Origin: Chloroflexota bacterium
GTDB taxonomy: Bacteria > Chloroflexota > UBA6077 > CF-72
Reading direction: 5' to 3'
DNA length: 7,662 bases
Assembly: GCA_019242065.1 (NCBI GenBank)
Contig: JAFAWJ010000406.1
Location: 1 to 7,662, forward strand
This document shows positions 1-5,440 of this stretch, piece after piece (within the stretch, counting starts at the first letter, position 1; each line of letters begins with the position of its first letter). The notes beneath the pieces are model-generated. The model had not been told where the DNA came from, did no database searches, and was given only the letters and a program-made list of their open reading frames with translations. Made by a program: the position numbers and the translations under genes.

Positions 1-235
1 GGCGCGGCGTGAGAACCCGGACGTCATCGTGCTGGCGCACGGGGGTCCGATCTCCAGCGCCGACGACACGCGCTACCTGTACGCGCACACCGACGCGCAG
101 GGCTTCCTGGGCGCCTCGAGCATGGAGCGCATCCCGGTCGAGGCCGCGATCGTCGACGCGGTGCGCGCCTTCAAGTCCAGCCGCCCACGGATCTCGCGGA
201 GCCGAGAGCTCGAGCTCACGGTAGGTGGTCGCTGA
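1..235 (+). CDS. PEP-hydrolase-like TIM-barrel protein, C-terminal part (5' end outside window)
   Basis: The visible reading frame starts at base 2 and ends at TGA 233-235, giving about 77 C-terminal residues of a protein whose start lies to the left. The segment reads VIVLAHGGPISSADDTRYLY, later followed by QGFLGASSMERIPVEAAI. These match the C-terminal signature I know for the PEP-hydrolase-like/TIM-barrel signal-transduction family (PF09370), the family of the C-terminal half of plant Tm-1 proteins. Members are usually about 280 residues, so roughly 200 are missing. About half of the aligned positions are identical to the C-terminus of the next gene, so the two are tandem paralogues. This copy keeps the usual GASSMER form of the motif. 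Its stop overlaps the next start by one base, suggesting coupled translation. The biochemical activity of the family is poorly established and the hydrolase name should be treated with caution. Confidence 0.85.
   Translation, partial: ARRENPDVIVLAHGGPISSADDTRYLYAHTDAQGFLGASSMERIPVEAAIVDAVRAFKSSRPRISRSRELELTVGGR
223..228 (+). promoter_or_regulatory. Ribosome binding site for the second TIM-barrel gene
   Basis: AGGTGG lies six bases before ATG 235, inside the end of the upstream coding region. It supports ATG 235 over the later in-frame ATG at 262. Confidence 0.6.
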
Positions 236-1101
236 TGTCGTTCGCGACCGCCAGCATTCCCATGCGCAGTTTTTCCAGGACCAGCATCCTCCAGGGCTTG
301 CAGGCGACGCTCGCGCAGGGCCAGCCGATCGTCGCGGTATCGGCGGGCGCCGGAATCGTGGCCAAGTGCGCGGAGGTCGGCGGCGCGGACCTGCTGCTCG
401 TCGTGTGCACCGGGCGATCGCGTCATCTGGGCGTGCCGACAACCGTGACCCTGGGCAACGCCAATGCGATGACGCTGGCGCTGTATCCGCAGATCGACAA
501 CGTCGTCGACCACACGCCGATCATCGGCGGCGTGGAAGCCAGTGATCCGACCCGCCGTCGCCTGGGGCGCGTCGTCGACGAGTACCACGCGTTCGGCTTC
601 GACGGCATTACCAACTTCCCATCCGTCGGGGCCATTCCCAGTTGGGGTCGCGCTCGCACGGACGTGGGTCAGGGTGTCGAACGCGAATACGAGCTGATCG
701 AGCGGTGTCGAACACGAGACATTTTCACGATCGGCATGGCATTTTCGGAGGAGCACGCGCGCGGCCTCGCCGCCGCGGGCGCCGACGTACTGGTCGCGCG
801 CTGTGGGCTGACGGCGGGTGGATTGTCAGGGCCGAGCCGCCCGTTGATGTCGCTGGAAGCGGCCGTCGGGTACGTGCAGGAGATCGTCGAGGCAGCCCGC
901 GGCGAAAATCGAGACATCATCTGCCTGGCGCACGGTGGGCCGCTGGTCACCGCCGACGATACGCAGCGCCTGTATGACCGCACCGACGTCCAGGGTTTTC
1001 TGGGCGAATCCAGTATCGAACGGCTGCCCATCGAACAGGGCGTCGCTCAGGCCGCTCGGGACTACAAGGCGCAACCGTTGCGCGCCTCGGCGATTCGTTA
1101 G
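235..1101 (+). CDS. PEP-hydrolase-like TIM-barrel family protein, divergent paralogue
   Basis: This is a complete 288-residue protein of the usual length for the PF09370 PEP-hydrolase-like TIM-barrel family. Family landmarks appear in order: SAGAGIVAKCAEVGGADLLL (residues 36-55), LGNAN (73-77), a GGVEASDP block (98-105), GITNFPSVG (124-132), AGADVLVARCGLTAGG (181-196), LAHGGP (231-236) and GFLGESSIERLP (254-265). As I recall the family, the sixth block normally reads AHMGLTTGG and the last GASSMERLP. Here the His is Arg189 and the Ala-Met pair is Glu/Ile, so this copy has drifted at positions that are otherwise strongly kept. The partial gene before it has the normal last motif. No signal peptide or membrane segment is visible, so it should be cytosolic. 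It overlaps the preceding stop by one base and is followed 14 bases later by the cupin gene, consistent with one transcript. In bacteria this family often sits beside a UPF0261/Tm-1-like N-terminal-domain gene, which would lie left of the window if present. The reaction is unknown. Confidence 0.88.
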   Translation: MSFATASIPMRSFSRTSILQGLQATLAQGQPIVAVSAGAGIVAKCAEVGGADLLLVVCTGRSRHLGVPTTVTLGNANAMTLALYPQIDNVVDHTPIIGGVEASDPTRRRLGRVVDEYHAFGFDGITNFPSVGAIPSWGRARTDVGQGVEREYELIERCRTRDIFTIGMAFSEEHARGLAAAGADVLVARCGLTAGGLSGPSRPLMSLEAAVGYVQEIVEAARGENRDIICLAHGGPLVTADDTQRLYDRTDVQGFLGESSIERLPIEQGVAQAARDYKAQPLRASAIR

Positions 1102-1106
1102 GGAGG
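1102..1106 (+). promoter_or_regulatory. Strong ribosome binding site for the cupin gene
   Basis: GGAGG, within GGGAGGG immediately after the TAG stop at 1099-1101, lies nine bases before ATG 1116. It is the best Shine-Dalgarno match in the upstream operon and fixes the cupin start. Confidence 0.8.
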
Positions 1107-1115
1107 GCAACACAC

Positions 1116-1832
1116 ATGCCGATCTACACACGCGAAACGCTCAAGACGGACAAGCTGCCGTGGGTTGACATCGACGACTTCGAGTTTTTCGTGCTCGCCC
1201 GGCCGCCGGCGGCGCGGCCCAGCTCGGTGGCGGGTGCTCCGTCTGGCAACGGGCATACACCGTTCTGGGGCCAGGTCACACCGGAGCCGACTTCCCGAGA
1301 GCTGAAGCCGACCTCGCCCCGCGAGCGGCTGGTGGTGCTGGACGGCGAGGTGTGCGTCGAGTGCGAGTTTGGCCGATTCACGCTGAAGCGGCGGGACTTC
1401 GTCGAGATTCCCCAGAGTGGGGCGAAGGTGACCAATCTTGGCAACTCCACCGCGGAGCTGGCGCGCGTCGCGGGTCACTGGCAGACGGTCATTCGCAACG
1501 AGATCTGCCTGTTCCGCCCCGATCGGCCGTGCGACTATCACTATCACGACAGTGACGAATACTGGATCGTGTTTCGCGGCCATTTCACCCTGAACTACGA
1601 CGGCGCGGACTACGAGCTACGACCGGGTCTGCTCTTCGCCGCGGGCATGGGTTTCGAGCACGGCTCGCTGGCCCCGGAGGAGCACTTCGAGGCCGTGGTG
1701 ATCGCCACGCAACTGGAGGGTCAACAGCGCGACGGCCATTTGCTGCGCGACATGCATGGGGCGCCCGTCAAGAATCGGGACGTGCCAGACTCGGCGATGC
1801 AGCCCTTCCGCAAGACCGCCGCGGTCGCATGA
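1116..1832 (+). CDS. Two-domain cupin protein with a metal site in the second domain
   Basis: The protein has 238 residues and two beta-barrel cupin halves. The first (about residues 68-120) has the turn pattern VVLDGEVCVECEFGRFTLKR followed by DFVEIPQSG, but lacks the His ligands of cupin motif 1, so it is probably structural. The second (about 135-195) has the motif H142-x-H144-x3-E148 in CDYHYHDSDEYWIVFRG. It is followed by a short DGADYELRPG strand-turn and His182 in GFEHGS, together the classic 3-His/1-Glu metal set. I infer a mononuclear metal (Fe, Mn, Ni or Zn) bound in the C-terminal half. Cupins of this type can be isomerases, epimerases, dioxygenases or small-molecule sensors, and the sequence does not decide among them. 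No signal peptide is seen. The gene starts 14 bases after the TIM-barrel gene and overlaps the reductase start by four bases (ATGA), so it probably belongs to the same operon and acts in the same pathway. Confidence 0.82.
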   Translation: MPIYTRETLKTDKLPWVDIDDFEFFVLARPPAARPSSVAGAPSGNGHTPFWGQVTPEPTSRELKPTSPRERLVVLDGEVCVECEFGRFTLKRRDFVEIPQSGAKVTNLGNSTAELARVAGHWQTVIRNEICLFRPDRPCDYHYHDSDEYWIVFRGHFTLNYDGADYELRPGLLFAAGMGFEHGSLAPEEHFEAVVIATQLEGQQRDGHLLRDMHGAPVKNRDVPDSAMQPFRKTAAVA

Positions 1833-2830
1833 GCCAGGCAGGAACGTTGCCGAGCGTCCCCTGGACGGACGTCGGCCGCGCCAACATCCATACCACCAAG
1901 CTGGGTATCGGGACCTGGGGCTTCGGGCCGATTGGCGCACCCGAATCTCAGGTGGCGGACGACGAAACGCTGGTTGCCGTGCTGCGCGCGGCGTTCGAAG
2001 CTGGGCTGCGTTATCTCGACACGGCCGAGTCGTACGCCAACGAGGACCGTCTGGGACGCTTGCTGCCGGTGGCCGGTGCGCCGCCCGACCTGGTGATCGC
2101 CACGAAATCCGGTCGGTCGGGAAAGGTCCGAGAAGGCTTCACCGCCGATCACTTCCGGCGCAGCGCCGAGAACAGTCTGCGCGCGCTGCGACTGGAGAAG
2201 CTGCCGCTGCTGCTCATCCACGACCCGCGCGACGAAGACGACATGGCCGAGGTCCTTGGTCCGGGCGGAGCGCTGGAAGGTTTGAGAAAACTGCAGTCGG
2301 AGGGTCTGGTCCAGTCCATCGGCATTGCGACCGGCACGCTCGGACCGCTGCGAAAGGCCGTGGACACCGGCGAGTTCGACGTGCTGCAAATGCCGCGCCT
2401 GTATACGTTGCTCAACACGGCTGCCAAGGACACCGGAGTGCTGGCGGCCGCCAAAGCCAGGAACATGGGCACCATGGTGCCGGCGCCCTTTGGCGGCAAC
2501 ATTCTGGCCACCGGCGTGCGCGAGAACTCGCTGTACATGTACCGGCCGGCCATCCCTGAGGTGGTGGAGGCGGTGCGCCGCATGCAGGAGCGGTGTCGCG
2601 AGCTGGGTGTCACGCTGCCGGTGGCGGCGCTGGCCTTCGTGCTGACCGAGCCGCTGGTGGACCTCACGATCGTGGGCCTCGCCCGTCCGCAGGAGGTGGC
2701 CTGGAATGTACCGGCGTGCGATCCGGGCGTGACTCGCGAGCAACTGGAGTCCATTCGCGAGGCCGGGCGGATCGATCCCAACCTCATCGGCGGGCCCGAC
2801 TTCAAACCCGCCCCTGCCCGACCACGCTAG
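1829..2830 (+). CDS. Aldo/keto reductase with complete catalytic tetrad
   Basis: This 333-residue protein belongs to the aldo/keto reductase superfamily, NAD(P)H-dependent TIM-barrel oxidoreductases that interconvert carbonyls and alcohols. The tetrad is intact: Asp64 and Tyr69 in YLDTAESYANE, Lys93 in IATKSG and His131 in LLIHDPR. LGIGTWGFG (residues 25-33) is the usual first strand, and the GPGGALEGLRKLQSEGL block (144-160) precedes the sixth-strand region. The C-terminus runs through TIVGLARPQEV, where the cofactor phosphate-binding loop lies in this family, and ends in the helix EQLESIREAG. The general pattern recalls the D-threo-aldose/L-galactose dehydrogenase branch, but the substrate is not readable. 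The ATG overlaps the cupin stop (ATGA) and has no clear Shine-Dalgarno, suggesting coupled translation. The stop TAG shares its G with the GTG of the aldolase. A paralogue with a broken tetrad lies 0.8 kb downstream, beyond the aldolase gene. Confidence 0.92.
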   Translation: MSQAGTLPSVPWTDVGRANIHTTKLGIGTWGFGPIGAPESQVADDETLVAVLRAAFEAGLRYLDTAESYANEDRLGRLLPVAGAPPDLVIATKSGRSGKVREGFTADHFRRSAENSLRALRLEKLPLLLIHDPRDEDDMAEVLGPGGALEGLRKLQSEGLVQSIGIATGTLGPLRKAVDTGEFDVLQMPRLYTLLNTAAKDTGVLAAAKARNMGTMVPAPFGGNILATGVRENSLYMYRPAIPEVVEAVRRMQERCRELGVTLPVAALAFVLTEPLVDLTIVGLARPQEVAWNVPACDPGVTREQLESIREAGRIDPNLIGGPDFKPAPARPR

Positions 2831-3621
2831 TGCGCACCAACGACGTCAAGGAACGCTTGAAGCGTGGCGGAACGGCCGTCGGCACGATGGTCTTCGAATT
2901 CTTCGTGCCAGGCCTGCCGCGCCTGATGGCCCACACCGGCGCTGACTTCGCGATCTATGACATGGAGCACGGCGGCGTCGGCATCGAGACCCTCCGCATG
3001 CTGGCCGCCGCCTCGCGCGGACCCTCGCCGTTGCCGTTCGCGCGCGTGCCGGCCACCCAGTACCACTTCATGGCCCAGGCGCTGGACGCGGGCATGCTCG
3101 GTTTGATGATCCCCATGGTCGAAGACGCCGCGCAGGCGCGCACGATCGTCAATTCGACGCGCTACCCGCCCGTTGGCCGCCGCGGCGCGGGCTTGAGTAT
3201 GGCGCAGGATGACTACGAACGCGGGAGTACCGCCGACAAGATCGAAGCGCTCAACGCGCGGACGTTCGTCATGGCCCAGATCGAATCCCCCAGCGGACTC
3301 GACAATCTGGATGCCATCGCCTGTGTGGAGGGTATCGATTGCCTGTGGGTTGGCCACAACGACTTGTCGATTCAGATGGGCATTCCGGGCCAATTTCAAT
3401 CGCCGAAGTTTCAAGACGCGGTCCAGCGCGTCGCCGACGTGGCGGACCGACGTGGACTGTGCGCCGGCGTGATGGTCGGCGACCTGCCAGGAGCCCAGGA
3501 GTGGCTGGGCAAAGGCTACCGCGCCATTGCGTACGGCGCCGATTTCCGACTGTTTGCCGATGCCCTCGCCGCCGGTGTGCAGGGCGTCCGTGACTTGACA
3601 CCCGAGGTCCAGCATGCCTGA
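2830..3621 (+). CDS. HpcH/HpaI-family class II aldolase
   Basis: This 263-residue protein is of normal length for HpcH/HpaI aldolases (2-oxo-3-deoxy acid and 4-hydroxy-2-oxo acid aldolases), which cleave such acids to pyruvate or a related oxo acid plus an aldehyde using a divalent metal. Visible active-site features are YDMEHGG with the catalytic-base His47, ARVP with Arg72 for substrate carboxylate binding, AQIES with metal ligand Glu152, and WVGHNDLS with metal ligand Asp178. The last motif is usually GPxDLS, so His176 replacing Pro is a small deviation. I place the start at GTG 2830, which shares its G with the preceding TAG, because TNDVKERLKRGGTAVGT is the normal family N-terminus. The next in-frame ATG (2887) would remove it, and the longer open frame upstream is a shadow of the reductase gene. 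No Shine-Dalgarno is visible, so translation probably depends on coupling. Its position between two reductase paralogues suggests its aldehyde product or oxo-acid substrate is handled by the reductase. Confidence 0.9.
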   Translation: MRTNDVKERLKRGGTAVGTMVFEFFVPGLPRLMAHTGADFAIYDMEHGGVGIETLRMLAAASRGPSPLPFARVPATQYHFMAQALDAGMLGLMIPMVEDAAQARTIVNSTRYPPVGRRGAGLSMAQDDYERGSTADKIEALNARTFVMAQIESPSGLDNLDAIACVEGIDCLWVGHNDLSIQMGIPGQFQSPKFQDAVQRVADVADRRGLCAGVMVGDLPGAQEWLGKGYRAIAYGADFRLFADALAAGVQGVRDLTPEVQHA

Positions 3622-4660
3622 ACTCCCCCGTATTCCGTCGGTGACGCTCGGTCGGACCGGGCTCGTCACCAGCAAGTTGTCGCTGGGCACCTATGGCTGG
3701 GGTGGACTGGGCCCACCCGAGGTGCGCGTCGAAGGTGACGACACCATCCTGGAGTTGTTGCGCGCCGCGTTTCGCGCGGGAATTCGCTTCATCAATACCG
3801 CGGAGGCGTACGCCAACGAGTCCATTCTGGGTCGATTGCTGCCGGAGGCCGATCCGCCGGCGGACCTGCTGATTGCTACCACGTTCGGTCACGGGAAGGG
3901 GTTCACCGCCGATCAGTTCAGGGCCAGCGCCGAGCGGAGTCTGCGCGAGCTTCGTCTCGAAAAGCTGCCACTGATGTTCGTCCACGATCCACGTACGGCC
4001 GACGACATGCGCTTCATCATGGGTCCCGGCGGTGCGCTGGAGGGCTTGCGAAAACTGCAGTCCGAAGGTTTGCTGGAGTTTATCGGCGTGGCCACGGGCA
4101 CCCTTGCGCCGCTACAGATCGCGGTGGAGTCGGACGAATTCGACGTGATCCAGTTCCCGCGCCTGTACACGTTGCTCAATCAGTCGGCACGGAGCAGTGG
4201 CTTGCTGGCGGCCGCTCGCGCGCGCAAGATCGGCACGCTGTCTGCTTCACCTTTTGGCGGCGCGATTCTGGGGACGGGCACGCGCGTCGGAGAGCCGCTG
4301 TACACCTTCGCGCCGGCGCTGCCGGAGGTCGTGGCCGCGGTGGAGCGGATGGAGCGTCGCTGCGCGGAGCTGGGCGTGTCGATCGCCACGGCGGCGCTGG
4401 CCTACAACTACACCGAATCCCTGGTCGACGTGACCGTGCCCGGCATGGTCAGCGTGCGCGAGATCGTCGAAGACGTCTCAGCCTTCGGTTGTAGTCTGAG
4501 TCGCGAAGAGCTCGAGTCGATCGCCGCCGCTGGTCGCATCGATCCGCTGCTGCTCGGCGGCCCCGAGTTTGCCAGCTCGTGGCCCCCCGACCGCCGCCCG
4601 ACGCGCGAGCAACTGCAAGCCCGCTGGACCGCACCCGCGCCGCGAGTCGCCGCCGGGTGA
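3614..4660 (+). CDS. Aldo/keto reductase paralogue with degenerate catalytic tetrad
   Basis: This 348-residue protein aligns end to end with the reductase at 1829-2830. It shares the identical block GPGGALEGLRKLQSEGL (residues 138-154), a RLYTLLN block (183-189) and RLEKLPL (114-120), with more than half of positions identical by eye. Two of the four catalytic residues are changed. The Asp of YLDTAES is Asn61 in FINTAEAYANE, and the Lys of IATKSG is Thr90 in IATTFGHG. Tyr66 and His124 (FVHDPR) remain. A three-residue deletion follows Thr90, and Lys95 in GHGKGF is nearby but not at the catalytic position. Known reductases depend strongly on this Asp-Tyr-Lys-His set, so I infer lost or altered oxidoreductase activity, perhaps a structural or regulatory partner of the first copy. 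The frame is intact, arguing against a decayed pseudogene. The C-terminus extends about 20 residues past the paralogue with a Pro/Arg/Ala-rich tail. The start has GAGG at 3604-3607 and overlaps the aldolase stop by eight bases. Confidence 0.9.
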   Translation: MPELPRIPSVTLGRTGLVTSKLSLGTYGWGGLGPPEVRVEGDDTILELLRAAFRAGIRFINTAEAYANESILGRLLPEADPPADLLIATTFGHGKGFTADQFRASAERSLRELRLEKLPLMFVHDPRTADDMRFIMGPGGALEGLRKLQSEGLLEFIGVATGTLAPLQIAVESDEFDVIQFPRLYTLLNQSARSSGLLAAARARKIGTLSASPFGGAILGTGTRVGEPLYTFAPALPEVVAAVERMERRCAELGVSIATAALAYNYTESLVDVTVPGMVSVREIVEDVSAFGCSLSREELESIAAAGRIDPLLLGGPEFASSWPPDRRPTREQLQARWTAPAPRVAAG

Positions 4661-4761
4661 GTCACGTTCGTGGCCACGGATCGAGCCACTGTTCACAGGG
4701 TTTTCCAAGCTAGCAGCGGCATACTCGCGGCGTTTTCGATAGAGGTGGAGGTGCTGCTCAC
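4661..4761 (+). other. Intergenic gap between the catabolic operon and the secreted-protein gene
   Basis: This 101-base stretch is the largest gap in the window. It holds a perfect 10-base palindrome CGTGGCCACG (4669-4678) just after the reductase stop, a TTCACA hexamer at 4692-4697, CATACT at 4720-4725, and a ribosome binding site at the right end. TTCACA and CATACT resemble -35 and -10 boxes but are 22 bases apart, which is too far for a standard promoter, so I do not call one. No terminator with a T-run is visible. A change of transcription unit here is likely from the spacing and the change in gene type, but it is not proven. Confidence 0.4.
4747..4751 (+). promoter_or_regulatory. Ribosome binding site for the secreted-protein gene
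   Basis: GGAGG lies ten bases before ATG 4762, preceded by a second GAGGT at 4742-4746. It supports ATG 4762 as the start, which gives the complete signal peptide. Confidence 0.7.
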
Positions 4762-5397
4762 ATGCGCGAACTCGACTCGGTTCCCGCTCACGACGCGTCT
4801 TTCGGTGTTGGACAGTCCACCAGTCGGCGCTCGGCGCTGCTGCGCATCGCGCGACTCTCGGCGGTCGCCGCGCCGCTGACGATTGCGCTGCTTGCGCCGG
4901 CGGCGGCTTCAGCCCAGGAGCGGCGTCGCGGCTCGCCTGGCTTTCCGTTCGGCTTCCCCGGCCAGCCCGATGGTCAGGGTCAAGGCCAGGGCCAGGGCGG
5001 ACCGGCGCCCGACCAGGGCCAATCCGGCGATGGCTTCGGCCGCCTCGCCGGGCGGCTCGCCCTCACCCAGGTCTCGCAGGTCAACGGCGGTACCGGCGGC
5101 AGTGACTTCAGCGCCAACAATCCGGGCGGCGACCCGCTGTCGTTCGGGGCGCTGGCGCTCAACCCCGACAACCGGCAGGTCTTCGTCTCCTTGCGCGGCG
5201 CGGCCACCGGGGTGCCGTACGACGTGCAGTTCGAACGCCTGCAGGATCACGGCCGCGAGGATCTCGGCTCGGTCACCACCGACGGCAACGGCAACGTCGA
5301 CGGCATGGCGCCGAACGCCCTGGGTGGTTCGCACCGCGTCGGCGCGTTCGTGCTCATTCGCAACGGTCAGGACCAGTACGTCACCACAGGCTTGTAG
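4762..5397 (+). CDS. Hypothetical exported protein with twin-arginine-like signal and Gly/Gln linker
   Basis: I do not recognise this 211-residue protein as a named family. Residues 21-27 read SRRSALL, close to the twin-arginine motif. A hydrophobic stretch follows (about 33-50) and ends in ASA before Gln52, a good signal peptidase I site, so the protein is probably exported, by the Tat or possibly the Sec route. Residues 53-92 are low complexity (Arg, Gly, Pro, Gln) with a (Gly-Gln)4 tract at 71-78. The rest (about 95-211) looks beta-rich: TQVSQVNGGTG, then SFGALALNPDNRQVFVSLRG, YDVQFERL, a TTDGNGNVDG turn, and RVGAFVLIRNG to the end. The alternating strands and turns suggest one beta-sandwich domain. 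There is no lipobox, no Cys, and no second membrane span. Its neighbours are cytosolic metabolic enzymes, so its presence is unexplained. The amidohydrolase starts 31 bases downstream on the same strand. Confidence 0.75.
   Translation: MRELDSVPAHDASFGVGQSTSRRSALLRIARLSAVAAPLTIALLAPAAASAQERRRGSPGFPFGFPGQPDGQGQGQGQGGPAPDQGQSGDGFGRLAGRLALTQVSQVNGGTGGSDFSANNPGGDPLSFGALALNPDNRQVFVSLRGAATGVPYDVQFERLQDHGREDLGSVTTDGNGNVDGMAPNALGGSHRVGAFVLIRNGQDQYVTTGL
4972..4995 (+). repeat. Four tandem hexamers GGYCAR encoding (Gly-Gln)4
   Basis: Four in-frame copies read GGTCAG, GGTCAA, GGCCAG and GGCCAG, encoding Gly-Gln four times at residues 71-78 of the exported protein. Any gain or loss of units would keep the frame and change only linker length. 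Confidence 0.8.
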
Positions 5398-5419
5398 ACG
5401 TCCCCCTGCGGCGTATCAT
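5392..5419 (+). promoter_or_regulatory. Possible promoter for the amidohydrolase (near-leaderless)
   Basis: TTGTAG (5392-5397, overlapping the stop of the exported-protein gene) and TATCAT (5414-5419) are 16 bases apart and resemble -35 and -10 boxes. Transcription would begin near 5426, only a few bases before ATG 5429. That would fit the absence of any Shine-Dalgarno for this gene. The match is modest and chance agreement is possible. Confidence 0.3.
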
Positions 5420-5440
5420 CCGGATGCTATGCCGCAGGGG
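5403..5440 (+). promoter_or_regulatory. 38-base near-perfect palindrome over the amidohydrolase start codon
   Basis: The left arm CCCCTGCGGCGTATCATCC (5403-5421) and right arm GGATGCTATGCCGCAGGGG (5422-5440) are reverse complements at 17 of 19 positions. The outer 10 bases pair perfectly, and one of the two mismatches would be a G-U pair in RNA. The centre CATCCGGATG (5417-5426) is itself a perfect palindrome. The start ATG (5429-5431) lies in the right arm. As DNA this could be a dimeric repressor operator over the start region. As RNA it could hide the start codon or end transcription from upstream, though no T-run follows. The symmetry is seen directly; its role is inference. Confidence 0.65.

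Noticed and set aside
206..217. 12-base palindrome GAGCTCGAGCTC near the end of the first gene
   Set aside because: It is short, built from repeated GAGCTC/CTCGAG units common in GC-rich coding DNA, and has no terminator or operator context.
73..756. Minus-strand open frame of 227 codons over the TIM-barrel genes
   Set aside because: It spans the junction of two recognised plus-strand genes and has no recognisable motif, so it is a shadow frame.
1721..2743. Long minus-strand open frame (340 codons) across the first reductase
   Set aside because: It lies opposite a gene with an intact catalytic tetrad, has a His/Gln/Arg-rich composition with no motif, and is expected by chance in GC-rich coding DNA.
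2593..2829. In-frame upstream extension of the aldolase to 342 residues
   Set aside because: It overlaps the conserved C-terminus of the reductase and adds no family sequence. GTG 2830 gives the normal aldolase N-terminus.
3269..3985. Minus-strand open frame of 238 codons over the aldolase and second reductase
   Set aside because: Both opposite genes are well supported, and this frame has an Arg/Gly/Gln-rich composition typical of antisense shadow.
4669..4678. CGTGGCCACG palindrome as a terminator of the upstream operon
   Set aside because: It is a 10-base self-complementary site with no loop or T-run, so it cannot form a normal intrinsic terminator.
4692..4725. TTCACA and CATACT as a promoter for the exported-protein gene
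   Set aside because: The 22-base spacing is too long for a standard -35/-10 pair, and no better partner was found for either box.
4883..5428. In-frame upstream extension of the amidohydrolase, making a 552-residue protein
   Set aside because: The extension is an Arg/Ser/Ala-rich shadow of the exported-protein gene in another frame. The family N-terminus begins at ATG 5429.
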